From NCBI RefSeq assembly GCF_016889765.1, contig NZ_CP069533.1:620001-684000 (forward strand): 64,000 nucleotides of DNA. Reading direction: 5' to 3'. The notes under the pieces are model-generated. The model was not told the origin of the DNA. It saw nothing but the letters and a program-made list of their open reading frames with translations, and searched no databases. Below are positions 16,751 through 26,003 of the stretch, in pieces (position 1 is the first letter of the stretch; every line of letters begins with the position of its first letter). The stretch is from Corynebacterium minutissimum. GTDB taxonomy: Bacteria; Actinomycetota; Actinomycetes; Mycobacteriales; Mycobacteriaceae. The position numbers and the translations under genes are program-made.

Positions 16751-18124
16751 GTGTTATCTGCCATCTTGATGATTGTGGCGGGTTTCGCCGTCATCGCTCT
16801 CATTATCGTGGCCAACGCGTACTTCGTGGCGCAGGAATTCGCCTTCATGTCTGTGGACCGCACGCAGCTGCGCCAGCGCGCTGCAACCGGGGATAAATCG
16901 GCTGAGCGCGCACTCAAAATTACGCAGAAGACTTCCTTGATGCTCTCCGGCGCGCAGCTGGGCATCACGATTACGGGCCTGCTCATTGGTTATGTGGCCG
17001 AGCCCCTCGTGGGCGAAGGCCTGGGCCAGCTGCTCGGCGGCGTGGGCGTGCCGGTCGGTGTGTCCGTCGCCGTGGGTACGGTGACCGCACTGGCGGTATC
17101 GACGGTTCTCACCATGCTCTTCGCCGAGCTCTTCCCCAAGAACTACACCATCGCCGCACCCATGAAGTCAGCCCTGTGGCTGTCCGCGTCCACCATGTGG
17201 TACTTGCGGATTTTCGGCTGGCTGGTCCACTTCTTCGAGTACTCCTCCAACGCCCTGCTCAAGGTTTTCGGCATCGAGCCGGTGGAGGATGTCGATTCTT
17301 CTGCCACGACCGATGACTTGGAGTCCATCGTGGATGCTTCCCACGAGGCGGGTGACTTGGATGAGGACACCTACCTGGTCCTCGACCGCCTCCTCGACTT
17401 TCCCGAGCATGACGTCGGGCACGCCATGATTCCGCGCTCACGCGTGGATGTCATCGAGCCGGACACCACCATCGGTGAGGTCCGCGAGATGATGTCGGAA
17501 AACCACACGCGCTACCCCATCATCGATGATGAGCACAATCCCATCGGTGTGGTGCACCTCTACGATGTGCTGGGCACTGAGCTGTCTCCGGCCACCCCGG
17601 CTCGAGAAATCATGAAGGAACCCGTGGTGGTGCCGGAGCTCATGCCGCTTCCCGACGTCGTCACAGAGCTTCGCGACGCCGACGAGAAACTCGCCTGCGT
17701 CATCGACGAATACGGTGGCTTCGTCGGGATTGTGACCATGGAGGACCTAGCCGAGGAAATCCTTGGCGATGTCACTGACGAGCACGACCTCGAAGAGACC
17801 GAAGAAATCACCGAGCAGGACGAGACGCACTGGATCGTCGACGGTGATACGCCTATCGACGAAGTCGAGCGCGCCATCGGCCACGACCTGCCCGAGGGCG
17901 ATTTCGAAACCGTCGCGGGCCTGCTCATCGCGCATTCCGGCATGCTGCCGGAAGAAGGCGAAGAACTCTCCATCGAGCTGGAGGCTGAGCCTGAAGACTG
18001 GGTCGACGGCGACGAGGCTCCCACGCGCACACTCAACGTGCGCGTCGAGGAAATCGACCGCCACGTGCCCTCCGTCCTAGCCCTTGAATTGGTCGAGGAA
18101 TTTCCGGAAGGAGAGGATGACTAA
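16751..18124 (+). CDS. CNNM/CorC-type (HlyC) transporter with CBS domains
   Basis: A 457-residue membrane protein of the CNNM/YfjD/CorC family, implicated in magnesium (or cobalt) transport and often misnamed haemolysin. The order is a DUF21 transmembrane domain (about 1-190; four hydrophobic segments), a tandem CBS pair (about 210-330, including MIPRSRVDVIEPDTTIGEV) and a C-terminal CorC_HlyC domain (about 345-440). The start is the GTG at 16751. An imperfect GC-rich hairpin (about 16718-16744) lies just upstream. Its stop overlaps the start of a shorter paralogue, so the two may form a heteromer. Confidence 0.9.
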   Translation: MLSAILMIVAGFAVIALIIVANAYFVAQEFAFMSVDRTQLRQRAATGDKSAERALKITQKTSLMLSGAQLGITITGLLIGYVAEPLVGEGLGQLLGGVGVPVGVSVAVGTVTALAVSTVLTMLFAELFPKNYTIAAPMKSALWLSASTMWYLRIFGWLVHFFEYSSNALLKVFGIEPVEDVDSSATTDDLESIVDASHEAGDLDEDTYLVLDRLLDFPEHDVGHAMIPRSRVDVIEPDTTIGEVREMMSENHTRYPIIDDEHNPIGVVHLYDVLGTELSPATPAREIMKEPVVVPELMPLPDVVTELRDADEKLACVIDEYGGFVGIVTMEDLAEEILGDVTDEHDLEETEEITEQDETHWIVDGDTPIDEVERAIGHDLPEGDFETVAGLLIAHSGMLPEEGEELSIELEAEPEDWVDGDEAPTRTLNVRVEEIDRHVPSVLALELVEEFPEGEDD

Positions 18125-19191
18125 TGACTGATACCTGGTGGTTTAATCTCATCGTCACCCTGCTCATCATCGCGGCCTCTGGATTCTTCGTGATCATCGA
18201 ATTTTCCCTCATGGGTGCACGCCGCAACCGTTTGGAGGAAACTGCGGAGTCCTCGGCGGCCTCGCGCGCGGGCCTGCGCTCGCTCAACGAGCTGACCATC
18301 ATGTTGGCCGGCGCCCAGCTGGGCATTACCGCCGCGACGTTTGTCCTTGGTGCCGTGACCAAGCCCTGGGTCCATCACCTGCTCATGAGCCCGCTCGAAG
18401 CGCTGGGCCTGCCGTTGGGAGTTGCGGACGTCGTCTCCTTCCTCCTTGCGCTGTTCATCGTGACCTTCCTGCACTTGGTCATCGGTGAGATGGCGCCGAA
18501 GTCCTGGGCCATTGCCCACCCGGAGACGGCCCTGCAGCTCATCGCGGTCCCTGCCCGCGGCTTCATTTGGCTCTTCCGCCCGCTGCTGATCTGGATCAAC
18601 AAGATGGCGAACAAGCTGGTCCGCATGACTGGTGAAGAACCGGTGGACCGCGCCGGTGCAGCCGGCTACGACGCAGAAACCCTGCGCCATCTGGTCGAGC
18701 ACTCGCGCCTGACGGGCACGCTTGACGACGACTCCGCCAACCAAATCACCGGCGTCATCGAGCTGGAAGCCGCCACCGCGGCCCAGTTGGCCCGCGAGCA
18801 CGGCTCGGAAATCCTGCCGCTATCCTCCGATGCCACCGTGGCCGAGCTCCACGACCTCGTAGTGCGCAAGTCCATCATGCGCGTGCTGGTCTACCCACGT
18901 GCCTCGCGCATCCCGCGCATCGTCCACGTGCGCGATACCTTGCTCGCGGACCCAGAAACCCCGGTGCTGGACTTCTCCCGCCCCGCGCTAGCGGTGGGTT
19001 CCTCCTCCACCGTGCAAAAGACCCTGGACCAGATGCGTGCCCGCAACGAGCAGCTCGTCATGGTGGGCAAGCCCACCAAGGACAAGACCGTGTGGATCCT
19101 CACCTGGGATGACATCATGGGCCAGCTGTGGCCACAGATTACGGAGCAGCTGGACCAGGCTGTGCCGACGTCGAAGAACCCGGGAGCTTAG
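18124..19191 (+). CDS. CNNM-family transporter, short paralogue
   Basis: A 355-residue paralogue of the preceding protein, starting at ATG 18124 with one base shared with the upstream stop (TAATG). It has a DUF21 membrane domain (about 1-190) and a more divergent CBS region (about 205-330), but no CorC_HlyC domain. The C-terminus is short. Tandem long/short CNNM pairs are frequent in actinobacteria. Ion specificity cannot be read from the sequence. A strong hairpin 52 bases downstream ends the operon. Confidence 0.88.
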   Translation: MTDTWWFNLIVTLLIIAASGFFVIIEFSLMGARRNRLEETAESSAASRAGLRSLNELTIMLAGAQLGITAATFVLGAVTKPWVHHLLMSPLEALGLPLGVADVVSFLLALFIVTFLHLVIGEMAPKSWAIAHPETALQLIAVPARGFIWLFRPLLIWINKMANKLVRMTGEEPVDRAGAAGYDAETLRHLVEHSRLTGTLDDDSANQITGVIELEAATAAQLAREHGSEILPLSSDATVAELHDLVVRKSIMRVLVYPRASRIPRIVHVRDTLLADPETPVLDFSRPALAVGSSSTVQKTLDQMRARNEQLVMVGKPTKDKTVWILTWDDIMGQLWPQITEQLDQAVPTSKNPGA

Positions 19192-19243
19192 CGCGTACGC
19201 GCTAAGCGTGGCACACGAAGCTAGGCTTGGCACACACAACGAC

Positions 19244-19284
19244 GAAAAGCGCCGCCGAGAGAGGGAATCTCGGCGGCGCTTTTC
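19244..19284. terminator. Bidirectional terminator
   Basis: A perfect 17-bp stem (GAAAAGCGCCGCCGAGA and its complement) with a 7-base loop. T runs occur on both strands, and it lies between convergent genes. Confidence 0.9.
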
Positions 19285-19330
19285 CTTTTGTCCTTGTGTG
19301 TTGGCAACAAGGAAGTCTGTGATGCGACTG

Positions 19331-20011
19331 CTATGCGGTCGTGGCAGCCTGCTTCTGGCGCTTGGCGCGAACGCGGGCTACGACGGCGTCGATACGCGCG
19401 CGCTCCTCCAAGAAAGGCGGCGGATTATGGCCGCGCATGGTACGCACGAAAGCCGGGTGCGCTTCGACGACGGTATGGCGCCAAGCCTGCACGGCAATAA
19501 GGGAGGATTCGCCCGCGCGTTTGTAGAGGTTCGGCAGGGAAACCACGTCGAGGTTGCGGGCCACCGCGTCGGTTTGCGCCAGCACGTACTCAACCAGCTC
19601 GCGCAGGTAGGCAGCGACCGCAGCGGTACGGCCGCGCAAGGTTTCTGCCAGCTCCGAGACCACGACGGGCGGGCCCGAAATCGGTAGGCCTTCGGCGAGC
19701 GCGCGGGCAGTTAACTGCTTCGGCTCCTCGACGTCATAGTCGCCGGACGGGGCAGCCGAAATGGTGCCGGACTTCAGACCAGACACGAGCGCGTGGCGCA
19801 GGCCAATAAGCTCGCCGACGCAGCGCCCGGAATCCACGCGGGCATCTTCGACGATGTCCCCCAATTCAGCTAGGCAGTCGAGGGAAAGTTCATCATCCCA
19901 ATCCTCGATGGCCTCGATGAGGTGCTCGATATAATCGACGACTTCATCGCCGATGTTGTAGATTTCTTGGGTCAGCTCACGGTGGCGCAGCTCGGCTGCG
20001 ATCTTGTGCAT
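19331..20011 (-). CDS. Unknown helical protein
   Basis: A 226-residue, almost wholly helical acidic protein without signal peptide or membrane segment. The N-terminal half (IYNIGDEVVDYIEHLIEAIEDWDDEL) and the middle (LRELVEYVLAQTDAVARNL) look like a helical bundle; the tail is Arg/Lys-rich. I do not recognise a family. It starts at ATG 20011 with AAAGGG 6 bases upstream and stands alone between the CNNM pair and fadD. Its position next to fadD/malQ appears conserved in corynebacteria, which suggests a real but uncharacterised gene. Confidence 0.75.
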   Translation of the reverse strand: MHKIAAELRHRELTQEIYNIGDEVVDYIEHLIEAIEDWDDELSLDCLAELGDIVEDARVDSGRCVGELIGLRHALVSGLKSGTISAAPSGDYDVEEPKQLTARALAEGLPISGPPVVVSELAETLRGRTAAVAAYLRELVEYVLAQTDAVARNLDVVSLPNLYKRAGESSLIAVQAWRHTVVEAHPAFVRTMRGHNPPPFLEERARIDAVVARVRAKRQKQAATTA

Positions 20012-20184
20012 AGGCTGCCCTTTCCGCGAGAACCTCTAGCTGAGGTTTAGAGTTTTTCTGACCCCGCTGACTCTATTAGAGATTCTCGCGTCGGGCTGCG
20101 CGACACTCCGAAGGAATTCACAGACTCCGTCCAGCGGCCGAATGCCGCCGGCCCGTCCCCTGTCGGCTCTACCTCGGGCCGGAG

Positions 20185-22026
20185 TTACTTCTTGCCGGCG
20201 TAGAGGCGCTCGATGTCGGCGGCGTAGCGCTGTGCCACAACGTAGCGCTTTACCTTCATGGTCGGGGTGAGCTCATTGCTCTCCTCGGTGAGGTCCTGAT
20301 CCAGAATGACGAACTTCTTAATGCCCTCAGCATGAGACACCGTGGCGTTGACCTGGTTGATGGCGTCCTGGATGTCGGCGCGTAGCCCCGGATCGGCGGC
20401 CACCTCACGCATACCCTTGGCAGCGGAGATGTTGCGCTCAGCCTTCCAACGCTTGAGAGCATCCTCATCCAAGGTAAGCAGCACGCCGACGAAAGGCTTG
20501 CCGTCACCGACCACCATGGCCTGGGAGATGAGCGGGTGGGAGCGCAGGATGTCCTCCATCGGGCCGGGCGACACATTCTTGCCGCCGGCAGTCACAATGA
20601 GGTCCTTCTTGCGTCCGGTGATGACGAGCTTGCCATCCTCATCGATTTCGCCGAGGTCACCGGTGTTGTACCAGCCGTCGTTAAGCGCGCCTTCCGTAGC
20701 CTCCGGGTTCTGCCAGTAGCCTTTAAAGACGATGTCGCCCTTGATGAGAATTTCGCCGTCTTCATTAATACGCAGCGTCGTTCCACCCAGCGGCGGGCCG
20801 ACAGTGCCGATGGACTGGTCCACAAAGTCCACCGCGGCTGCAGCGGCGGTTTCCGTCAAACCATAACCCTCGTAGATGGTCACGCCGATGCCGCGGTACC
20901 AGTGCAGCAGCTCCTGCGAAATAGCCGAACCACCAGAGATGCAGTACTTCACTTCGCCACCCATGGCTTCACGGATGGCGGCGTAGACCAGCTTGTCAAA
21001 GGCCTTGTGCTTGGCTTTGAGCACTCGGTTGGGGCCTTCCGGAGTATCCAGTGCTTTGGAGTATTCGATGGCGATCTTCTCTGCGCGGTCAAAGATGGCG
21101 CCCTTCAAGGCGGACGAGCCGTGTGCCTTGGCCGATGCGCCATTGCGCACCTTCTCAAACACGCGAGGCACACCCAAAATCAAGTTGGGGCGCGAACGCG
21201 CGAACTCGATGGTGATGGTGCCAAAGTCCGACCAGTGGTTCTGGGAGGCACCACCGATGGTGACCGCGAGGGACACCGCGCGGCTGAAGACGTGCGCCAG
21301 CGGCAGGAAGGTCAGCACGTGGGCGCCGGGAACGGCAATGGCGCCAATCGGGTTGGTGAGCAGGCCGCGGGCTTCTGCCAGCCAGTTGCGGTGCGTCAGC
21401 ATGCAGCCCTTCGGTCGGCCGGTAGTACCTGAGGTGTATACCAGCGAGGCCACGTCGTCGGTGTTGGTGGCTTCGATACGTTCGTTCACGGCGGCGTCGG
21501 AAATCTCGCGGCCCTCAAACTTCAACGTATCGATAGCAGAAGAGTTAATCTCTAGGATGCGTCGCAGCTGGGAGGGCGAGCCGTGCAGCTGTGGTGTGCC
21601 GTCCTCCTGCAGCTTTAGATGCTTGACCAGCTCGGAATGCTCACGCGTTTCCGTAATGGCGAGGATTGCGCCGGAGTCCTCGATGATCCACTGCACCTGT
21701 GACAATGAGGAGGACGGGTACACCGGCACCGAAATAGCGCCGGCGGCCCAGATAGCGTAATCCAACAGTGACCACTCGTAGCGCGTCGTCGAAATGAGCG
21801 CCACGCGGTCACCCTGCTCGACGCCGAGGGCCATAAGGCCCTTGGCCACCGCATACACCTCTTCAACAAATTCCTTCGCGGTGACGTTGACCCACTCGTA
21901 GTTCGCAGGTCGGGTAAACATAACGCCGTGTGGGCGGGCCTTTGCCGTGGCCATCATGGCCGTAAGGCAGGTCTCCCCTTCATCAATCTGGAACTGAGCT
22001 TTGGTATGTGCCTCATTTAAAGTCAC
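20185..22026 (-). CDS. fadD: Long-chain acyl-CoA synthetase (FadD15-like)
   Basis: AMP-forming enzyme that activates fatty acids to acyl-CoA through an acyl-adenylate. The 613 residues carry the P-loop signature YTSGTTGRPKGCMLTH, the motif GYGLTETAAA, and the hinge/C-domain block GWYNTGDLGEIDEDG with TGRKKDLI. I chose the GTG at 22026 because AAAGGA lies 7 bases upstream; an in-frame GTG at 22044 is possible. It is divergent from malQ. Close actinobacterial relatives are called FadD15. The exact chain-length preference is unknown. Confidence 0.92.
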   Translation of the reverse strand: MTLNEAHTKAQFQIDEGETCLTAMMATAKARPHGVMFTRPANYEWVNVTAKEFVEEVYAVAKGLMALGVEQGDRVALISTTRYEWSLLDYAIWAAGAISVPVYPSSSLSQVQWIIEDSGAILAITETREHSELVKHLKLQEDGTPQLHGSPSQLRRILEINSSAIDTLKFEGREISDAAVNERIEATNTDDVASLVYTSGTTGRPKGCMLTHRNWLAEARGLLTNPIGAIAVPGAHVLTFLPLAHVFSRAVSLAVTIGGASQNHWSDFGTITIEFARSRPNLILGVPRVFEKVRNGASAKAHGSSALKGAIFDRAEKIAIEYSKALDTPEGPNRVLKAKHKAFDKLVYAAIREAMGGEVKYCISGGSAISQELLHWYRGIGVTIYEGYGLTETAAAAAVDFVDQSIGTVGPPLGGTTLRINEDGEILIKGDIVFKGYWQNPEATEGALNDGWYNTGDLGEIDEDGKLVITGRKKDLIVTAGGKNVSPGPMEDILRSHPLISQAMVVGDGKPFVGVLLTLDEDALKRWKAERNISAAKGMREVAADPGLRADIQDAINQVNATVSHAEGIKKFVILDQDLTEESNELTPTMKVKRYVVAQRYAADIERLYAGKK

Positions 22027-22118
22027 AGGTGTGTCCTTTCCCACAAAAAGTAATTCCAGCCCACTCTACCAACCGGTTTCATCGCATGCGCACGGAGGGC
22101 GTGGCACAATTGAGACCT

Positions 22119-24209
22119 GTGACTACCCGTGATCTGCTTCAAGAGCTCGCCCAGCGCCACGGAGTGGCCTGCGAGTACACCGCCCAGAACGGACAGCCCG
22201 TCTACGTCAGCGAAGAAACGATTACCTATACGCTGCGTGCACTCGGCGTCTCCATCTCCGATCGGCCTGATGACGAAGAGCTGACCCAGGCCCTGTTTGA
22301 GGATTACCTGGCTCGCGCCTCTCGTCCCCTGCCGCCGTGCGTGGTGGCTCGTGAAGGAGCAGAAAAGTCCTTTGACGTTCACGTCCATGATGGTGATCCC
22401 GTCACGGTCACCATCGAGCTGGAGCATGGCGGGACTCGCCCGACCTACCAGGACCCCAACGACGCCCCGGCTGCCGACGTCGCGGGGACCATGTGGGGCG
22501 AGGCCAGCTTCCACGTCCCCGGCGATCTGCCGCTGGGCTTTCACACTCTGCGGCTCTCCTCGCCGGGCATCGGTGAGTATGAGTGTCCGCTCATCGTCGT
22601 GCCGAATCACCTGAGCACGGCCGACCGTTATCTTGAGCGCCCCGCCGCGGGTGCCATGGCGCAGCTGTACTCGGTGCGCTCGAAGAAGTCCTGGGGCATG
22701 GGCGATTTCGGCGACTTGGCCGAGCTCGCGGAAACGTTGGCGGAAGACTATGACTTCCTCCTCATTAATCCGCTTCATGCGGGCGAGCCCATCCCGCCGG
22801 TGGAGGATTCCCCCTACCTCCCCACCACCCGCCGCTTCATTAACCCGATTTACCTGCGCATCGAAGATATCCCGGAGCTACAGCTGCTGAGCCCCGAGCT
22901 CCAGGAAGATGTGGCCGAGCTGGCTGCTGAGTTCCGCGAGCGCAACCACTCTGCCGAAGAGATTGACCGCGATTCCATCTTCGAGGCCAAGCTGCAGGTT
23001 CTCCGGGAGCTCTTCAGCCACGAAATGGCCCCGGAGCGCCGTATGGCCTTTAGCGAATACCAGCGCCGCGAAGGTCGGGGGCTGCGCAACTTCGCCCTGT
23101 GGTGCGCAGAAACCGAGCTGGCGCGCCACAGCGGTCGCCGCCATGCACTGGACCTCGATGTCACCGATTTGGCCGAATTCTACGCTTGGCTGCAGTTCCT
23201 CTGCGATGAGCAGCTGGATGCTGCCCAGCGCCGAGCACTGGATGCTGGCATGTCCATTGGACTCGTGACCGATATGGCAGTCGGTATTCACCCGAATGGT
23301 GCCGATGCCGTGAACCTGTCGGAATACCTCGCCCCGCAGTGCTCGGTAGGCGCACCACCGGATGATTACAACCAGCAGGGCCAGGACTGGTCCCAGCCGC
23401 CGTGGCACCCGGTACGTCTGGCGGAATCCGGCTACCAGCCGTGGCGTGATTTGTTGCGCACCATGTTGGGCAACGCTGGCGGCCTGCGCGTCGACCACGT
23501 TCTGGGTTTGTTCCGCCTGTACTGGATTCCGCGCCACTCCTCCCCGCTCCACGGCACCTACGTGACCTATGACTGGGAGGCCATGCTTGGCATTTTGGCG
23601 CTGGAGGCCGAGCGTGCCGGCGCCGTCCTCGTAGGCGAGGACCTGGGCACCTTGGAGCCGTGGGTTCAGACCGCCCTGCGGGACATGGGTGTCTTGGGCA
23701 CCACGATCATCTGGTTCGAACATGCCGAAGAGGGCCCCACGCCACGTCCGCAGGACCAGTACCGCCGCATGGCGATGTCCTCGGTAGGCACGCACGATCT
23801 GCCGCCCACCTTGGCCTTCCTGCGCGGTGACCACATCGCTCTGCGCGCCCGACTGGGTCTGCTGACCACGTCCGTCGCGGAGGAAGAAGAGCAGGACCGC
23901 GAGTGGCAGGACCAGGTCAAGGACAACCTGCAGGCCTACGGCATGCTGACCAATCGTGAGAACGAAGAAGACGTCCTCGTCGCTCTCCACGAGTATGTGG
24001 CTGGCACGCCGTCGGCGCTTACGGTGACCAACGTTGTGGACATGGTCGGTGACGTGCGCGCACAAAACCAGCCCGGCACGACGAAGGACCAGTACCCCAA
24101 CTGGTGCATCCCGCTGTGCAATACCGCCGGTGAGCCGGTTCTACTAGAAGATCTCCCGAAGCAGGAGCTCTACCAGCGCCTCGCCCAGGTATCCAAGCGG
24201 CCACGCTAG
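22119..24209 (+). CDS. malQ: 4-alpha-glucanotransferase (amylomaltase)
   Basis: GH77 enzyme that transfers alpha-1,4-glucan segments between maltodextrins; used in maltose and glycogen turnover. The catalytic blocks are GGLRVDHVLGL (Asp nucleophile), LVGEDLGTLEPWV (Glu acid/base) and SVGTHDLPP (third Asp). The long beta-rich N-terminal domain (~170 residues) is typical of the actinobacterial form. The start is unsure: GTG 22119 gives 696 residues and aligns with the usual N-terminus (TTRDLLQELAQRHGV); ATG 22086 would add 11 residues and has no ribosome binding site. Confidence 0.94.
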   Translation: MTTRDLLQELAQRHGVACEYTAQNGQPVYVSEETITYTLRALGVSISDRPDDEELTQALFEDYLARASRPLPPCVVAREGAEKSFDVHVHDGDPVTVTIELEHGGTRPTYQDPNDAPAADVAGTMWGEASFHVPGDLPLGFHTLRLSSPGIGEYECPLIVVPNHLSTADRYLERPAAGAMAQLYSVRSKKSWGMGDFGDLAELAETLAEDYDFLLINPLHAGEPIPPVEDSPYLPTTRRFINPIYLRIEDIPELQLLSPELQEDVAELAAEFRERNHSAEEIDRDSIFEAKLQVLRELFSHEMAPERRMAFSEYQRREGRGLRNFALWCAETELARHSGRRHALDLDVTDLAEFYAWLQFLCDEQLDAAQRRALDAGMSIGLVTDMAVGIHPNGADAVNLSEYLAPQCSVGAPPDDYNQQGQDWSQPPWHPVRLAESGYQPWRDLLRTMLGNAGGLRVDHVLGLFRLYWIPRHSSPLHGTYVTYDWEAMLGILALEAERAGAVLVGEDLGTLEPWVQTALRDMGVLGTTIIWFEHAEEGPTPRPQDQYRRMAMSSVGTHDLPPTLAFLRGDHIALRARLGLLTTSVAEEEEQDREWQDQVKDNLQAYGMLTNRENEEDVLVALHEYVAGTPSALTVTNVVDMVGDVRAQNQPGTTKDQYPNWCIPLCNTAGEPVLLEDLPKQELYQRLAQVSKRPR

Positions 24210-24225
24210 GCGGTTCAACGCCTGC

Positions 24226-24381
24226 CTAGACGAGCAGCCCCACCACTGCCACGACAACGACGAGCGCAATCATGAGCCACAGGGTCAGGCTCACGCGAGA
24301 TTTTGGCAGGGCCCGCTTGCGCTGAGGCTGCTCGGGGCGCTCGGGGTCCCAGAGGCCTTCACGGTGATCATCGGGAGTCAT
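24226..24381 (-). CDS. 51-residue single-pass membrane protein
   Basis: A small ORF of 51 codons: a charged N-terminal half (MTPDDHREGLWDPERPEQPQ, then KRKALP-like basic stretch) and a C-terminal hydrophobic helix (LTLWLMIALVVVVAVVGLLV) running to the end. Its start overlaps the end of the upstream 54-residue membrane gene by 14 bases. Codon use matches the genome and the frame ends 16 bases from the malQ stop. Similar tiny tail-anchored proteins are common in corynebacteria; the function is unknown. Confidence 0.6.
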   Translation of the reverse strand: MTPDDHREGLWDPERPEQPQRKRALPKSRVSLTLWLMIALVVVVAVVGLLV

Positions 24382-24532
24382 GGTCACTTATCCTAGTCCG
24401 ACCCTCTACGAGCGTGTACACGCGGTCGATGGCCCACATCAATCCCCACCCCATCACGGTGGCGGCCGGCACTGCGGTGACGGCAAGCACCGCCATTTGC
24501 GCCCACACGGGAGCTTGCACGAGCCATTCCAT
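24368..24532 (-). CDS. 54-residue membrane protein
   Basis: From ATG 24532 the protein starts MEWLVQAPVWAQMAVLAV and has one long hydrophobic region (about residues 11-35) followed by a charged tail (VYTLVEGRTRISDHDSR). TACCCT lies 6 bases before this ATG, arguing for this start over one 12 codons upstream that would overlap the divergent esterase. It overlaps the next small gene by 14 bases. The function is unknown; probably an anchor or small subunit. Confidence 0.6.
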   Translation of the reverse strand: MEWLVQAPVWAQMAVLAVTAVPAATVMGWGLMWAIDRVYTLVEGRTRISDHDSR

Positions 24533-24538
24533 GCCCTC

Positions 24539-24548
24539 AGGGTAGCCT
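24539..24548. promoter_or_regulatory. Overlapping divergent -10 elements
   Basis: TAGCCT (24543-24548, + strand) is 7 bases before the esterase ATG. TACCCT (24544-24539, - strand) is 6 bases before the small membrane-protein ATG. The two hexamers overlap by two bases in a 23-bp spacer. Confidence 0.45.
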
Positions 24549-24555
24549 GTTGGGC

Positions 24556-25842
24556 ATGAGCAGCGCACCTTTCGACGTTACCTGCCCCGCAGGCACCATC
24601 ACCGGCTACCTCACGGAGGATGTGGCCCACTTCCACTCCATCGAGTATTCCCATATCTCCGGGGATTTCGAGAATCCCGAACCTGCATCTCCACGTGACC
24701 AGGATGCGCGTACGCCGCACCCAGAGAAAGTTGCGCTCACCATTACCGCGCCTTCCGCGCCGCTTGTCGACGCTAACCTGACCACCTCCTCGCTCGCCCC
24801 CGTCTTGGTCTACGTCCATGGCGGGCGCTACGAGCACGGTTCCCACGAGGACCGCCGCGCGGAGGGAACCCCCACGGCAGAGGCCGGAATCGTGCATGTG
24901 CAGCTGGGCTACCGCGTTGGTCTTCCGGGCTTGGCGCGCTTCCGCGACGATGAGCCTCACCGCTACCGCGCCATTGAGGACCTGCAGCTGGGGCTGGAGT
25001 GGATTCAGCGCAATATCGAATCCTTCGGTGGGGATCCCACCAACGTCACTCTCCTGGGCCAGTCTGCTGGTGCCAATGCGGTGCTGTGGCTGGCTCGCCG
25101 CGATCACTACCGTGGCGCGTTTCGCCGCGTCATTGCGCTCTCCCCTGGTTTCCCGCGCGAGAGTTTTGAGGAGCGCAAGGCCACGCTGCGCCAGGTGATG
25201 AAGAAGCCGATTACGCGCTCGTCGCTGGCCTCGATGAGCGAGGAGGAGCTCAACGCCGGATATAAGAAGTTCCGCACCAAATACAACCTTGATATGGCTC
25301 TGGGCCCCACGCCGCTGGAGTGTGCACAGCTTGCCGACGTCCCCCTCATCCTCGGCAGCACCCGCGACGAGTTCTACAACATCCCGGCCACTCAGAAGAT
25401 CGACCGCTCTCCCTTCCGCGGGATTGCCTTGCGCTACCTCGCCCCGCGCCTCGGTTTCCCGCGCAATGGGTTCAAGCCCTGGTATCAGGTGGCGCAGTTC
25501 TTGGATAGGGATCGGCCCACCGGGCGCATGGTCGGTGATGCCATCATCCGCCGCTGGACGGCAGAAGTGGCAGAGAAGGCTCCGGGACAGACGTGGATGG
25601 TGGAATTTACCCGGTCTTCGGGACCCGCGCTGCATTGCGAGGAACTCCGCCCACTCTTTGGCCGCACGGAGCTGGCCGCCTGGCTGCAGGAGTTTGTGCG
25701 CACTGGCGAGCCCGGCTTCGAGGAATACCGCCCGGAACATGCCATCTGGGAATACAACCTCGATGACGGCTCGCACCGCGTGGCGCACTCCAGCCTGGAT
25801 TATATTTCCGCGGCCTTCGCCCAGGATGGCAGCCTGCTCTGA
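24556..25842 (+). CDS. Type-B carboxylesterase
   Basis: Alpha/beta-hydrolase of the carboxylesterase/para-nitrobenzyl esterase family, 428 residues. The oxyanion block is VYVHGGRYEHGS, and the nucleophile elbow is GQSAGAN inside GGDPTNVTLLGQSAGAN. The acid probably lies in GSTRDEF. It is cytoplasmic (no signal peptide). It is shorter than typical family members (~500). The ATG at 24556 is supported by TAGCCT 7 bases upstream. The natural substrate is unknown. Confidence 0.88.
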   Translation: MSSAPFDVTCPAGTITGYLTEDVAHFHSIEYSHISGDFENPEPASPRDQDARTPHPEKVALTITAPSAPLVDANLTTSSLAPVLVYVHGGRYEHGSHEDRRAEGTPTAEAGIVHVQLGYRVGLPGLARFRDDEPHRYRAIEDLQLGLEWIQRNIESFGGDPTNVTLLGQSAGANAVLWLARRDHYRGAFRRVIALSPGFPRESFEERKATLRQVMKKPITRSSLASMSEEELNAGYKKFRTKYNLDMALGPTPLECAQLADVPLILGSTRDEFYNIPATQKIDRSPFRGIALRYLAPRLGFPRNGFKPWYQVAQFLDRDRPTGRMVGDAIIRRWTAEVAEKAPGQTWMVEFTRSSGPALHCEELRPLFGRTELAAWLQEFVRTGEPGFEEYRPEHAIWEYNLDDGSHRVAHSSLDYISAAFAQDGSLL

Positions 25843-25867
25843 TCCGGGGGCGTTAAACTAAAAGGCC

Positions 25868-25968
25868 GGACTTAGGCCAATTTAGTGCGGAACAATCCCA
25901 CCCCACCGCCGAAACCACCAGGTAGCAGTGTCAAGAGTCACGTTGCTCACCCACCCAAGACCTAAGTC
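25868..25968. repeat. Long-range inverted repeat in esterase/idi gap
   Basis: GGACTTAGG (25868-25876) and CCTAAGTC (25961-25968) are complementary, with part of the flanking GCC/GGC also pairing. This could form a large stem around ~85 bases between convergent genes. A terminator role is possible but no T run is obvious. Confidence 0.35.
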
Positions 25969-26003
25969 AGGCTTCGAGGCCTACCACCCCGCATTCAGAA
26001 TGG

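Noticed and set aside
22878..24065. Open frame opposite malQ (395 codons)
   Set aside because: Antisense shadow of a well-defined GH77 enzyme.
24454..25788. Open frame opposite the carboxylesterase (444 codons)
   Set aside because: Antisense; the sense strand shows the GQSAG elbow and family blocks.
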